Assembly: GCF_003752365.1 (NCBI RefSeq)
Contig: NZ_RJUO01000002.1
Location: forward strand, 124,001-188,000
Length of the DNA: 64,000 bases
Origin: Frondihabitans sp. PhB188
GTDB taxonomy: Bacteria; Actinomycetota; Actinomycetes; Actinomycetales; Microbacteriaceae
Direction: 5' to 3'
Made by a program: the position numbers and the translations under genes. The notes below the pieces were generated by a model. The model did not search any database. It saw only the letters and a program-made list of their open reading frames with translations, and was not told the origin of the DNA. This document shows positions 25,062 through 33,886 of this stretch, piece by piece. Position 1 is the stretch's first letter; the number at the start of each line of letters is the position of its first letter.

Positions 25062-25073
25062 GTGAGCGCTCAC
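25062..25073. promoter_or_regulatory. LacI-type operator of the araBDA operon
   Basis: GTGAGCGCTCAC is a perfect 12-bp palindrome with central CG, the classic form of LacI/GalR-family operators. It lies 48 bp upstream of araB and 51 bp from the end of the lacI-type gene that precedes the operon on the same strand. It is the likely site at which that repressor blocks arabinose catabolism. Confidence 0.8.
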
Positions 25074-25123
25074 TTTGTGAAGCTCCCCGGCATGTGGCGC
25101 AGGAACTGCCCCGCCCCGCCCGC

Positions 25124-26122
25124 TCACCTCGCCGCCGGCCCCGTCGACTCGCGCACGACCAGCGTCGGCTCGAGCGCCGGCAGCGGCTCGGCGTCGCCCG
25201 GCGCCAGCAGCCCCTCGACGGTCAGCATGATGCGGCGGCCCAGCGCCGTGAAGTCCTGCCGGACCGTCGTCAGCGGCGGGATGAAGTGCGCCGCGTCGGG
25301 GATGTCGTCGAACCCCACCACGCTCACCCTCCCGGGGACGTCCATGCCCCGCTCGGAGAGGGCGTGCAGGACGCCGAGCGCGGTCGGGTCGTTGGCGCAG
25401 AACACGGCGGTCACGTCGTCGGGCAGCTGGTGGCCGATGGCGTAGCCGCTCGCGGCCGTCCAGTCGCCGCGGTAGACGTCGGCCTGCGGCAGCCCGAGCC
25501 GCACCAGGGCGTCGCGCCAGCCGCGCTCCCGCTCGCGAGCGTCGTTCCACGCGACAGGGCCGCCGACGTGGACGATGCGCTCGTGGCCGAGGGAGGCGAG
25601 GTGCTCGGTGGCGAGGACCGCCCCGCCGAACTGGTCGAGCGCCACGGAGACGAGGCCGTCGTCAGGGCTCGCATCGGCGGTGACCAGCGGCACGCGGAGG
25701 TCGATCTTGCGGATGGCCTCGATCGAGCCGGTGTCGGGAGCGATGAGCACGATGGCCTCGACGTTCTGGCCGATCAGGGCGTCGATCGCGGCGCGCATCC
25801 CCGCACCGACCTCGGCCTGGTCGTCGGGCGGGATCGTGGCGATCGACACCTGGTAGCCCGCCTGGCGGGCGGCGCCGTCGAACCCCTGCATCGTGCTGGC
25901 GGGGCCGAACAGGGTGCCGCCGGCCGAGATGAGGCCGAGAGCGCGGGTCTTGCGGCTCGCGAGGGCGCGGGCCGCGGCGCTCGGCCGGTAGTTCAGCTTG
26001 AGGATGGCGGCGTCGACGCGGGCGCGGGTGGCGGGACGGACGTTCGGGTCGCCGTTGACGACGCGCGACACGGTCTGGTGCGAGACCCCCGCCTCGGACG
26101 CCACGTCGAAGATGTTCGCCAC
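25124..26122 (-). CDS. LacI-family repressor of the araBDA operon
   Basis: 332 residues. The N-terminal HTH with hinge is textbook (IFDVASEAGVSHQTVSRVVNG, then LNYRPSAAARALASRKT). A periplasmic-binding-protein-like effector domain follows, with ASPDDGLVSVALDQFGGAV, DVTAVFCANDPTALGVL and VGFDDIPDAAHFIPPLTTV. It lies just upstream of araB on the same strand with a palindromic operator between, so arabinose or a derivative is the probable inducer. It is not related to the AraC-type activator of enterobacteria. Confidence 0.92.
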   Translation of the reverse strand: MANIFDVASEAGVSHQTVSRVVNGDPNVRPATRARVDAAILKLNYRPSAAARALASRKTRALGLISAGGTLFGPASTMQGFDGAARQAGYQVSIATIPPDDQAEVGAGMRAAIDALIGQNVEAIVLIAPDTGSIEAIRKIDLRVPLVTADASPDDGLVSVALDQFGGAVLATEHLASLGHERIVHVGGPVAWNDARERERGWRDALVRLGLPQADVYRGDWTAASGYAIGHQLPDDVTAVFCANDPTALGVLHALSERGMDVPGRVSVVGFDDIPDAAHFIPPLTTVRQDFTALGRRIMLTVEGLLAPGDAEPLPALEPTLVVRESTGPAAR

Positions 26123-26247
26123 GCCGCCGAGTCTAGAGGCGCGCGGTGCGGAATCAGGAGAAGCGGACGCACCCGGATCGTGCCATCCTGGGCGGCAGGC
26201 GCGGCAGTGCAGCCGGCCTGAATCCGCAGCGACGCCGGGAGGCAGCC

Positions 26248-26724
26248 ATGACGACGATCAATCCCGCGCTCCTGTACGGCGGCAACGCCGAAGAGGCGCT
26301 CGACTACTACTCCTCGATCTTCGACGACAGCGAGGTGCTGTCGGCCGACCGCTGGGGACCGGGCTTCGACACCCCCGAGGGCACCCTGCTCGCGGCGACG
26401 ATCCGCATCGGGAGCCTGACCTTCACCCTCATCAACGGCTACGACGCCGGCTTCACGGACTCGGTGTCGTTCCAGGTCTCGTGCGCCGACCAGGCCGAGG
26501 TCGACTACTTCTGGGACGCCCTGACGAAGGACGGCGAGGAGTCGCAGTGCGGGTGGCTGCACGACCGTTTCGGCATGGCGTGGCAGATCGTTCCGGTGCA
26601 GATGCCGGGCTTCCTGGGTGACCCCGACCCCGCGCGGGCCCAGGCCGCGATGCAGGCGATGATGGGCATGAAGAAGCTCGTGATCGCCGACTTCGAGAGC
26701 GCCATGGACGCGGTGGGCGCCTGA
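26248..26724 (+). CDS. VOC-family PhnB-like (glyoxalase/3-dmu-9_3-mt) protein
   Basis: 158 residues of the PF06983-type branch of the vicinal oxygen chelate fold: PALLYGGNAEEALDYYSSIFDD at the N-terminus, GTLLAATIRIGSLTFTLINGYD, SFQVSCADQAEVDYFWDAL and DRFGMAWQIVPVQ. These proteins are common but their biochemical roles are mostly unknown, so no reaction is assigned. The ATG at 26248 has GGGAGG upstream; the longer frame starts without support. The next gene, a methyltransferase, follows 20 bp later and may be co-transcribed. Confidence 0.9.
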   Translation: MTTINPALLYGGNAEEALDYYSSIFDDSEVLSADRWGPGFDTPEGTLLAATIRIGSLTFTLINGYDAGFTDSVSFQVSCADQAEVDYFWDALTKDGEESQCGWLHDRFGMAWQIVPVQMPGFLGDPDPARAQAAMQAMMGMKKLVIADFESAMDAVGA

Positions 26725-26744
26725 CCGCGCCGGGCCTCGCGGCG

Positions 26745-27521
26745 GTGACGGCGCGCCTGCGGGCGGCCGGCTGCGTCTTCGCGGAGGAGGAGGCGGCGCT
26801 GCTCGTGTCCGAGGCGGGCGAAGACGGCGGGCGGCTCGAGGGGATGCTCGCCGAGCGCGAGAGCGGGCGGCCGCTCGAGGTGGTCGTGGGGTGGGCCGAG
26901 TTCCTGCGCCTGAAGATCAGGGTGGCCGACGGCGTCTTCGTGCCGCGCCGCCGCACCGAGCTGCTCGTCGCGGTGGCGCTCCGCCACGTCGACGCGACGG
27001 CTTCGCCGCGTGTGCTCGACCTCTGCTGCGGGACCGGGGCCGCCGGATCCGCCGTCGAGGCTGCCCGACCCGACGCCGAGGTGTGGGCGAGCGACGTCGA
27101 CCCCCGAGCGGCGGACTGCGCCCGCACCAACCTGCGCGCCGCCGACCGGGTGCTCTGCGGCGACCTGTTCGCGCCCCTGCCCGGCTCGCTTCGCGGCCGC
27201 TTCGACGTCGTCATCGCCAACGCCCCGTACGTGCCGTCGGGCGAGGTCGCCTTCATGCCGCCCGAGGCGCGCGACTTCGAGCCTCTTGCCGCGCTCGACG
27301 GCGGGCAGGACGGCACCGCGATCCAGGCGCGAATTGCCGGCGAGGCAGCGGAGTGGCTCGCACCCGGCGGACTGCTGGTCGTGGAGACGAGCGAGCGGCA
27401 GGCCGTGACGACCGTCGGGCATCTGTCGACGGCGGGGTTCGCGGCCGGGATCGTGCGCGACGACGAGCTCGACGCCGTGTGCGCGACCGGCTCGCGTCAC
27501 CCCACTTCGGGGGCCGCGTGA
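26745..27521 (+). CDS. PrmC/HemK-like class I methyltransferase
   Basis: 258 residues. The SAM-binding core is clear: FVPRRRTELLVAVAL, VLDLCCGTGAAGSAV (motif I), EVWASDVDPRAADCARTN (motif II), FDVVIANAPYVPSG (motif IV) and LLVVETSERQ. The order and the 'PRRRTE' element match the 'putative protein N(5)-glutamine methyltransferase' relatives of PrmC. The catalytic NPPY of PrmC reads NAPY here, so release-factor methylation should not be assumed. The GTG at 26745 is the first usual start; a perfect hairpin terminator begins 3 bp after the stop. Confidence 0.85.
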   Translation: MTARLRAAGCVFAEEEAALLVSEAGEDGGRLEGMLAERESGRPLEVVVGWAEFLRLKIRVADGVFVPRRRTELLVAVALRHVDATASPRVLDLCCGTGAAGSAVEAARPDAEVWASDVDPRAADCARTNLRAADRVLCGDLFAPLPGSLRGRFDVVIANAPYVPSGEVAFMPPEARDFEPLAALDGGQDGTAIQARIAGEAAEWLAPGGLLVVETSERQAVTTVGHLSTAGFAAGIVRDDELDAVCATGSRHPTSGAA

Positions 27522-27523
27522 CG

Positions 27524-27553
27524 CCCGAGCGACCCTCCTGAGCGTCGCTCGGG
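27524..27553 (+). terminator. Terminator hairpin after the methyltransferase gene
   Basis: CCCGAGCGAC (27524-27533) and GTCGCTCGGG (27544-27553) form a perfect 10-bp stem with a 10-nt loop right after the stop codon. It separates the VOC/methyltransferase pair from the exopolysaccharide locus. Confidence 0.75.
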
Positions 27554-27677
27554 TGCCGTAAGCTGAGACGGATTCGCAGGTCTGCACTTCCGGGAGACCG
27601 CTGGGCGAGATGGCACGAGCACCCGAAGGCTCGGCGCCTAGCCCCGGCCCCGTAGAACCGAAGGGGGAGCGACCGCA

Positions 27678-29165
27678 ATGGAAGCCCACGACTACTGGAA
27701 GGCCCTGCTCAAGAGCTGGGCTCTCATTCTCGTACTGGTCATCGTCGGCGGCGCCGCCGGCGCCGCCTATGCGTTCGCCCGCGGCGACAGCTACGAGGCG
27801 ACGACCTCCGTGTTCGTGTCGACGCCGCAGGGCGCCACGACCGACCAGCTCTCGCAGGGGTCGCAGTACACCCAGAACCTCGTCGCGTCGTACACCAAGC
27901 TGGCGGCGTCGCCCAAGGTGCTCGACCCGGTGATCGACGAGCTCGGCCTGAGCACCACGGCCGAGAAGCTCGCCACGCACGTCGCCGCGACCAACCCCCT
28001 CGACACCGTCATCGTCCAGGTGGTCGTCACCGAGTCGTCGGCCACCTCCGCGGCGGCCATCGCCAACGCGATCGCCGACTCGCTGCGCACCGTGACGATC
28101 GAGCTCTCTCCGGTCAGCTCCACGGGCGCCCCGCAGGTGTCGATGACCGTCATCGCGACGGCCGACACCCCGACCTCGCCCAGCGGCCCGAACCGGCCTC
28201 TGATCATCGCGTCCGGTCTGGTCATCGGCCTCCTGCTCGGCATCATCGTCGCGGTCGTCCGCGCCGTCGTCGACACCCGTCTCCGGACCACGGTCGACGT
28301 CGAGCGCGCCTCGGCCGCGCCCGTCATCGGCACCGTCCGCCGCTCGGCCGACCACGTCCCCGGCATCGTCGTCGCGGACGGCGCCCAGTCGCCGCTGGCC
28401 GAGGACTACCGCCGCGTCAGCGCCACCCTCCCGTTCGCCGGGCCCGAGGGCGCGACGTCGGTCCTGGTCGCGCCGGTCACGACCGGCGTCCCCGCCGCCG
28501 AGGTCGGGCTGAACGTGGCCCTCGCGTCGGCCGAGCGAGGTGCCCGCGTCCTGATCGTCGACGCCGACCTCCGCACCCGCCGCATCTCGGAGCTGACCGC
28601 GACGACCGACGCGCGCGGCCTCGCCGACGTCCTCTCGGGTGCCGTCCCCGCGGCCGAGGCGATTGTCGAGTGGCGCGACGGAGTCGACGTGCTCCCGGCC
28701 GGAGCCGTCCAGTCGAACCCGCACTTCGCCCTCGGCCGCCCGGTCCTGGCCGAGACCCTGGCGACGCTCGCCGACGCGTACGACCTCATCGTCGTGGACG
28801 CCCCCGCGGCGCTCGAGTTCGCGGACGCGCTCACCCTCTCGCGAGCCGTCGACTCGACCCTCGTGGTCGCGTCAGCCCGCAGCACGAGGCGGCAGCAGCT
28901 CACCGAGGTCGTCGAGCAGCTCGAGGCCGTCGACGCGTACGTCACCGGCGTCGTCCTCTCGGAGGTCGGCGGGCGCGCTCCGGTCGACGCCCCGACGCGG
29001 CAGACCCCCTCCGCCCCCACCGCGCCCCCGGCACCCGCCGAGGCCCCGGTGGCGCCGGTCGTCGAGACCCCCGCGACGAAAGCGCCTGCCCCGCGGACCA
29101 CGCCGTCGACCGCCCGCACCCCTCGGGGCACTGCGGCGAAGCCGAAGCCCACGACGAACGACTGA
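27678..29165 (+). CDS. Wzz/CpsCD-like polysaccharide co-polymerase with degenerate BY-kinase domain
   Basis: 495 residues. The chain-length-determinant part has membrane segments at about 14-34 (WALILVLVIVGGAAGAAYAF) and 175-195 (LIIASGLVIGLLLGIIVAVV) around an extracytoplasmic loop. A cytoplasmic CpsD/BY-kinase-like domain follows (about 225-425) with Walker A' VLIVDADLRTRR and Walker B-like YDLIVVDAPAALEF. The Walker A position (VAPVTTGVPAAEVGLNVALA) lacks the GKS/T and should not bind ATP normally. The C-terminal ~60 residues are Pro/Ala/Thr-rich without the usual tyrosine cluster. It opens the envelope polysaccharide locus and probably sets polymer length. Confidence 0.88.
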   Translation: MEAHDYWKALLKSWALILVLVIVGGAAGAAYAFARGDSYEATTSVFVSTPQGATTDQLSQGSQYTQNLVASYTKLAASPKVLDPVIDELGLSTTAEKLATHVAATNPLDTVIVQVVVTESSATSAAAIANAIADSLRTVTIELSPVSSTGAPQVSMTVIATADTPTSPSGPNRPLIIASGLVIGLLLGIIVAVVRAVVDTRLRTTVDVERASAAPVIGTVRRSADHVPGIVVADGAQSPLAEDYRRVSATLPFAGPEGATSVLVAPVTTGVPAAEVGLNVALASAERGARVLIVDADLRTRRISELTATTDARGLADVLSGAVPAAEAIVEWRDGVDVLPAGAVQSNPHFALGRPVLAETLATLADAYDLIVVDAPAALEFADALTLSRAVDSTLVVASARSTRRQQLTEVVEQLEAVDAYVTGVVLSEVGGRAPVDAPTRQTPSAPTAPPAPAEAPVAPVVETPATKAPAPRTTPSTARTPRGTAAKPKPTTND

Positions 29166-29200
29166 CCGTGGCTCCCGCGCCGGAGGCAGCGACGCCGAGG

Positions 29201-30193
29201 TCAGCTGCGGCGGTACTCCTGGTACCGGTGGCCCCACGCGCCGGTGACCATGCCCGCGCCGCGCGCCATGGTGCGCACGCCGCGCGCGCGCTGGCCGAGA
29301 GACCTGGCGACGGTGCCGAGAGCGACCCGGGCGAGCCCGCCGGCGAGGCGCACGACGCCCTTCGCCGTCAGGCGGACCCGCAGCGCGAGGCGCGCCCCGA
29401 AGCCGATGTGGCGCGTGAGCAGGAGCGACGTGAGGCTCCAGCCGTTGCCGCTCGAGAACGCCCGCTGCACGACCCACTGCCGCGTCAGCCGATGCGGCGG
29501 CACCACGTCCGTCACCACGGCCTCGTCGCACCAGAGCATGCGGCCGCCGTTCTGCACGATCGTCCGCGTGAAGACGGTGTCCGAGCGGCCGATGGTGCCG
29601 AGCGAGCGGTCGAAGCCGAGTCGCAGGGCGCGGATCGCGCGCAGGTCGAGCAGCAGGTTGTTCGTCGCCGCGACGTCGACCTCCGTGCCGGTCGGCAGGC
29701 GTCGGCGGTCGAAGAAGCGGCCGGCGACGATCCACGGGTCGGGCGTGATCGAATACTCCGAGATCACGGGGCCGACCGTGGCGGCGACGCCCTCCGCCAG
29801 CATGAGTTGCACGAGGTCGACCAGCCAGCTCGCGCTCGGCCGCTCGTCGTCGTCGATGAAGACGAGCAGGTCGGAGTCTCCGCTGTCGTCGAGCGCCCGG
29901 TTCCGGGCCGCGGCGATGCCCGGCTCCGCCTCGTGCGAGTAGGCCACGGTCACGTCGCCCGCGTCGGCGGCGAGCCGAGCCACCTGGTCGCGCGCAGAGC
30001 CCTCGGGGTCGTTGTCGACGACCAGCACGCGCGATGCGATGCCCAGCGGCGCGGTGGTGCGCGCCTGCTCGACGAGCTGGGGCAGGACGGCGTCGAGGTC
30101 GTCGGGCCGGCGGAAGGTCAGAACGGCGATGGTGAGCGATTCGGGGCGCTCGGCGTCCTGGGACGCCGCGGGTTTCGTCATACAGACGATCAT
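29201..30193 (-). CDS. Glycosyltransferase family 2
   Basis: 330 residues. GT-A fold: LTIAVLTFRRPDDLDAVLPQL at the start, RVLVVDNDPEG, AEPGIAAARNRALDD and the metal-binding VFIDDDERPS. Then come AATNNLLLDLRAI and the acceptor region DTVFTRTIVQNGGRMLWCDEAVV. The ~80-residue C-terminal tail is Arg-rich and amphipathic and may hold the enzyme at the membrane. The start is either the ATG at 30193 or one four codons later; neither has a strong ribosome site. It converges on the Wzz-like gene and probably adds one sugar of the repeat unit. Confidence 0.9.
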   Translation of the reverse strand: MIVCMTKPAASQDAERPESLTIAVLTFRRPDDLDAVLPQLVEQARTTAPLGIASRVLVVDNDPEGSARDQVARLAADAGDVTVAYSHEAEPGIAAARNRALDDSGDSDLLVFIDDDERPSASWLVDLVQLMLAEGVAATVGPVISEYSITPDPWIVAGRFFDRRRLPTGTEVDVAATNNLLLDLRAIRALRLGFDRSLGTIGRSDTVFTRTIVQNGGRMLWCDEAVVTDVVPPHRLTRQWVVQRAFSSGNGWSLTSLLLTRHIGFGARLALRVRLTAKGVVRLAGGLARVALGTVARSLGQRARGVRTMARGAGMVTGAWGHRYQEYRRS

Positions 30194-30228
30194 GGCGCAT
30201 CCCGCGCCCGGGTCGAGAAGGAGAACGA

Positions 30229-31443
30229 ATGAGCACGACCGCGATGACGACCGAGCGGGCCGCGACCGCGGTCCCGCTCTGGCAGCGCCTGCCCTGGTGG
30301 CTCTGCGTCCTCGTCGTCTACGCGCTCTCGCGCGTGCTGACGACGGCCGTGCTCCTCGTCGGCACGCTGCGCCAGGGGGCGAACCCCTTCACCGGCGCGC
30401 GCCCGGGCCTGCTCGAGTACTCCGTCATCTGGGACGGCGTCTGGTACCGCCGCATCGTCGAGAGCGGCTACCCGACGACGCTCCCGGTGGACGACGCCGG
30501 TCACGCGGTCACCAACGCCTGGGCGTTCCTGCCCGGATACCCGTACGTCATCAAGGCGCTGATGACCATCACCACCCTGCCGTTCGACGTGGTCGCGGTC
30601 TCGGTCTCCGTCCTGGCGGGCGCGGGGACACTGCTGGTCTTCCACCGCATCCTGCTCCGCGTCACCGGATCGGCGGGCACCGCCCTGTTCGGGGCGACGC
30701 TGCTCGCGCTCAACCCCGTGTCGCTGCTCTTCCAGGTCGCCTACGCCGAGTCGCTGGGCGCCCTGCTGATCGCCGCGGGCCTGCTGTTCGCGCTGAAGAG
30801 GCAGTACTGGCTGGTGCTGCCGGTCGCCGTCGTGATGGCCTTCACGCGCCCCGGCGAGATCGCCTTCGCGTTCTTCCTCGGCCTGCACATCCTCTACCGG
30901 CTGTACCGACGCCGCGACGACCCGTTCCCGCTCCGGGAGTTCGTCTCCGCCGCGATCGCCACGCTGGCCGGCCTCGTCGCGGGCCTGGCCTGGCCGGTCA
31001 TCGCGGGCGCGGTCACCGGGGTGCCGAGCGCCTACACCGACACCGAGCTCGCCTGGCGTGCCGCCGCGATCGGCCACACCGAGTTCCTGCCGTTCACCGG
31101 CTGGTTCGCGGCGGGCGAGCACCGGGCGGGAGTCGTCGGCCTGGTAGCGGTCGCCGTCTTCATGCTCGCGTGCGTGGCCGCGCTGTTCGTGCCGGCCGTC
31201 CGCCGCCTCGGCGTCGACCTCCGCCTCTGGACGTTCGCCTACCTGGCGTACCTGTTCGCGGTCTTCTACCCGCAGTCGTCGACGATCCGCCTGCTGATGC
31301 CGGTCTTCCCGCTGATCGGAGCACTGGCGCTGCCGCGCTCGCGCGTCTACCGGGTCGCGATCGTCGTGGTGCTGATCGTCGTCCAGTCGGTCTGGACGCT
31401 CTTCGTCTGGCACGTCACCGCGAAGTCCCCTCCGCCTCCGTGA
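30229..31443 (+). CDS. Polytopic GT-C mannosyltransferase-like membrane protein
   Basis: 404 residues with about ten membrane segments. The first extracytoplasmic loop carries YSVIWDGVWYRRIVESGYP, the W-D-G-x-W-Y motif of PIG-V-like/actinobacterial GT-C mannosyltransferases. FLPGYPYVIKAL, NPVSLLFQVAYAESLGALL and PQSSTIRLLMPVFPL agree with that group. It would use a polyprenyl-phosphate sugar outside the membrane. A strong site (AAGGAG) precedes the ATG. Its last 29 bp overlap the end of the convergent flippase gene. Confidence 0.82.
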   Translation: MSTTAMTTERAATAVPLWQRLPWWLCVLVVYALSRVLTTAVLLVGTLRQGANPFTGARPGLLEYSVIWDGVWYRRIVESGYPTTLPVDDAGHAVTNAWAFLPGYPYVIKALMTITTLPFDVVAVSVSVLAGAGTLLVFHRILLRVTGSAGTALFGATLLALNPVSLLFQVAYAESLGALLIAAGLLFALKRQYWLVLPVAVVMAFTRPGEIAFAFFLGLHILYRLYRRRDDPFPLREFVSAAIATLAGLVAGLAWPVIAGAVTGVPSAYTDTELAWRAAAIGHTEFLPFTGWFAAGEHRAGVVGLVAVAVFMLACVAALFVPAVRRLGVDLRLWTFAYLAYLFAVFYPQSSTIRLLMPVFPLIGALALPRSRVYRVAIVVVLIVVQSVWTLFVWHVTAKSPPPP

Positions 31444-32830
31444 CCGGGGCCTGCTCCGCTGCGGCGGCCAGCTCTGCGCGCCGCCTGCGGAGGTCGCGCT
31501 CGACGAACCAGAGGTTCGGCAGCAGCTGGCACAGCGCCACCATGATGAGCGAGCCGATGATCGGGCCGGCGGCGCCGAAGGGCGTGATCAGGAACCACGA
31601 CAGCGCCAGGTTGAGCGGCACGCCGATCAGGATGGGCACCACCTGGAAGGTCATCCCCCGCTTGTCGGTCATGTACATCGTCAGCGGGTACTTCGCCGCC
31701 TGGATGGCGATGTAGCCGAGGAACCCGATCAGCAGCGCCGTCGGCAGCACGATCCTGCCGCCCGAGACGAAGCGCACCAGCCACGGCGACACCGCGACGA
31801 GCGCACCGCCGACGGCGAGTCCGCCGATCAGGAAGTAGACGACCGCCTTGTACGGCGACTCGACGCGGCCCTGGGCGCGCGCCCTCGTGTAGATCGGCCA
31901 GAGGGCGACGCCTGCCGCGTTGATCGTCTGCAGGACGATGCCGAACAGCTGCGCCGCGAGGTTGTACTGAGCCAGCTGCTCCGAGCCCGAATGGTGCGAC
32001 AGCAGCACCCGGTCGCTCTGGATGGCGATCGGCAGGATCAGCGACTGCAGCATCATCGGCCACGCGACGCTCATGATCTTGACGCTCGGGTACCGGCGCG
32101 GGCGGAAGACGTTCTTGAGCGACTCCTTGACCTGGGGCGACAGCACGCGCCAGGCGATGACCAGGCAGATGACCGAGACCAGGCCGTTCGCGACGTACGA
32201 GACGATCGAGAGGAAGTTGCCGGCGGGCACGGCGAGCAGCACGAACGAGCCGATCACCAGGATCATGAACGGCGCGACGACCGTCTGGCTCGCGACCTGC
32301 GTGGTCGTCTTGCGGAGTCCGATCAGGATCCGCTGCCCGATGGTCATGGGGATCACGATGCTGAAGACCGCCAGGCAGAGCCCTGCGGTGAGCCCGCCGC
32401 CGGGCAGCAGTCCGTCGCCGAGCAGCCGCGGCCACAGGTCGAAGACCGTCAGCACGGTGGCCGCCAGCAGGATGACGCCGCCCGCCGTGAACAGCACGCG
32501 GAACGCCGTGATCAGCGTCCGGCGCACAGCCTCGTCGGTGCTCGGCTTCTCCGACCCGGCGACGGAGTTGATGACGACGGCCGCGATGCCCAGGTCGGCG
32601 AACGGCAGCAGCTGCGGGAAGGAGGTGAGGAGGCCGTACTGCGCGTAGGCGGCGGTGCCGAAGTGGCCGATGATGAGGTGGCTCGTGATGATGCCGAGGA
32701 TCCCCGAGACGCCCATGACGACGACCTTGATCGCGGCGGTCGACCCGACCTGGCGCATCCCGGAGCCGCCGCCCTTCTTCGACGGGGCCGCCGGCGTCGT
32801 CGACGGGCGCGCGGGTGCGTCCTGACTCAT
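31415..32830 (-). CDS. Wzx-like polysaccharide flippase (MATE/MOP superfamily)
   Basis: 471 residues with 12-14 membrane segments. It resembles oligosaccharidyl-lipid flippases of the MVF/PST group: STAAIKVVVMGVSGILGIITSHLIIGHFGTAAYAQYGL at the N-terminus, QRILIGLRKTTTQ, LILPIAIQSDRVLLSH and ITPFGAAGPIIGSLI. It should move the lipid-linked repeat unit across the membrane. The ATG at 32830 overlaps the stop of the upstream glycosyltransferase by 4 bp, so the two form an operon. The 3' end overlaps the convergent GT-C gene by 29 bp. Confidence 0.9.
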   Translation of the reverse strand: MSQDAPARPSTTPAAPSKKGGGSGMRQVGSTAAIKVVVMGVSGILGIITSHLIIGHFGTAAYAQYGLLTSFPQLLPFADLGIAAVVINSVAGSEKPSTDEAVRRTLITAFRVLFTAGGVILLAATVLTVFDLWPRLLGDGLLPGGGLTAGLCLAVFSIVIPMTIGQRILIGLRKTTTQVASQTVVAPFMILVIGSFVLLAVPAGNFLSIVSYVANGLVSVICLVIAWRVLSPQVKESLKNVFRPRRYPSVKIMSVAWPMMLQSLILPIAIQSDRVLLSHHSGSEQLAQYNLAAQLFGIVLQTINAAGVALWPIYTRARAQGRVESPYKAVVYFLIGGLAVGGALVAVSPWLVRFVSGGRIVLPTALLIGFLGYIAIQAAKYPLTMYMTDKRGMTFQVVPILIGVPLNLALSWFLITPFGAAGPIIGSLIMVALCQLLPNLWFVERDLRRRRAELAAAAEQAPVTEAEGTSR

Positions 32831-33870
32831 TGGCGTCTCCCCCTCGCTCGTGCGATCGCTGTCCGGTAGGCCTCGACGTGGGCCCGGCCCGCCGCCGGCC
32901 ACTCGCGGTTCGACAGGTCGGGCCGCTCCCCGGCGGCGATGCCCTCGGCGGCCGAGAGCGCCGCGGCGATGTCCGCCGCGTCGAGATCGCCATCGTACTG
33001 CCGCACCCACTGCTCCCCCACCTCGCGGGCGAGCCGCTCGTTGACCTCGTTCGCCGGAACGAGCACCGGCCGATCGAGGCTCAGCGCGGCCAGGGCGCTG
33101 CCCGAGTTGTGCATCCCCCGGTGCGGCAGCACCACCAGGCGGGCACGACGGACCGCGGCCACCAGATCGACGTCGTCCAGGTAGCGCAGGTCGAGCTCGA
33201 CACGCGGGTCTCCGGAGGCGAGTTCCTGCAGTCTCGAAGCGAGCTCAGGGCTCGCCGGCTTCCCGGCCACGGCGAGCGCCACCTCGCCGGGCACCGAGCG
33301 GAACACCTCGACGAGGCTCTCGACGCCCTTGTACGGACGGATCAGGCCGACGAACGCGGCGCGGCCGGGCTCTCCCTCGCCGGGCGCCGCCGACGTGTCG
33401 TACCAGTCGCGGTAGTGGCCGTGCGGCACGAGCGCCGAGAGGGTGCGCCGAGGAACGGGCGTCAGGTCGTTCAGCAGCACCACGAGCGCCGTGCGGCGCT
33501 CGATCAGCCGCACCAGCGCTGCGCGCCGGCCGTCGAGGCCCTCCCACGGCGTCAGATTGTGCAAAGTCCGCACGATCGGCCGGCGGAGGACCGCCAGCCG
33601 GGCCACCAGGAGCAGCGTGAGCAGCTGGCGCACGAGCGTCTTCGTCGGGCTGGCGCCGGTCACGAGAATCTCGGGCCAGTGCACGTGGAACACGTCGTAC
33701 CGCCCCAGCAGGGCGGACCGCCACGAGAACGGGAGGACCCGCACCCCCGGCTGGCTGCCGATGGCGTCGGCCAGCTGCCGGAGGTACGGGTTGGTGGTGG
33801 GCCGGGGCCGGGGGAAGGACTGCTGTACGGTCAGTCCTCCCGCCCGCCCCCGAGTGCTGCTGCTGTTCAC
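32827..33870 (-). CDS. GT-B-type glycosyltransferase (GT4-like)
   Basis: 347 residues. The N-terminal half contains DVFHVHWPEILVTG and RTLHNLTPWEGLDGRR; the C-terminal half has AAFVGLIRPYKGVESLVEVF, the PYKG nucleotide-sugar-binding turn, and RARLVVLPHRGMHNSGSALAALSLDRPVLVP, the E/x7/E-like region with one Glu replaced. This is typical of GT-B enzymes in exopolysaccharide clusters, some annotated as beta-mannosyl- or glucuronosyltransferases; the donor is unknown. It starts with GTG 16 bp after the stop of the giant surface-protein gene and overlaps the flippase start by 4 bp. Confidence 0.87.
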   Translation of the reverse strand: MNSSSTRGRAGGLTVQQSFPRPRPTTNPYLRQLADAIGSQPGVRVLPFSWRSALLGRYDVFHVHWPEILVTGASPTKTLVRQLLTLLLVARLAVLRRPIVRTLHNLTPWEGLDGRRAALVRLIERRTALVVLLNDLTPVPRRTLSALVPHGHYRDWYDTSAAPGEGEPGRAAFVGLIRPYKGVESLVEVFRSVPGEVALAVAGKPASPELASRLQELASGDPRVELDLRYLDDVDLVAAVRRARLVVLPHRGMHNSGSALAALSLDRPVLVPANEVNERLAREVGEQWVRQYDGDLDAADIAAALSAAEGIAAGERPDLSNREWPAAGRAHVEAYRTAIARARGRRQ

Positions 33871-33886
33871 TGTCAGGGCTCGGACC

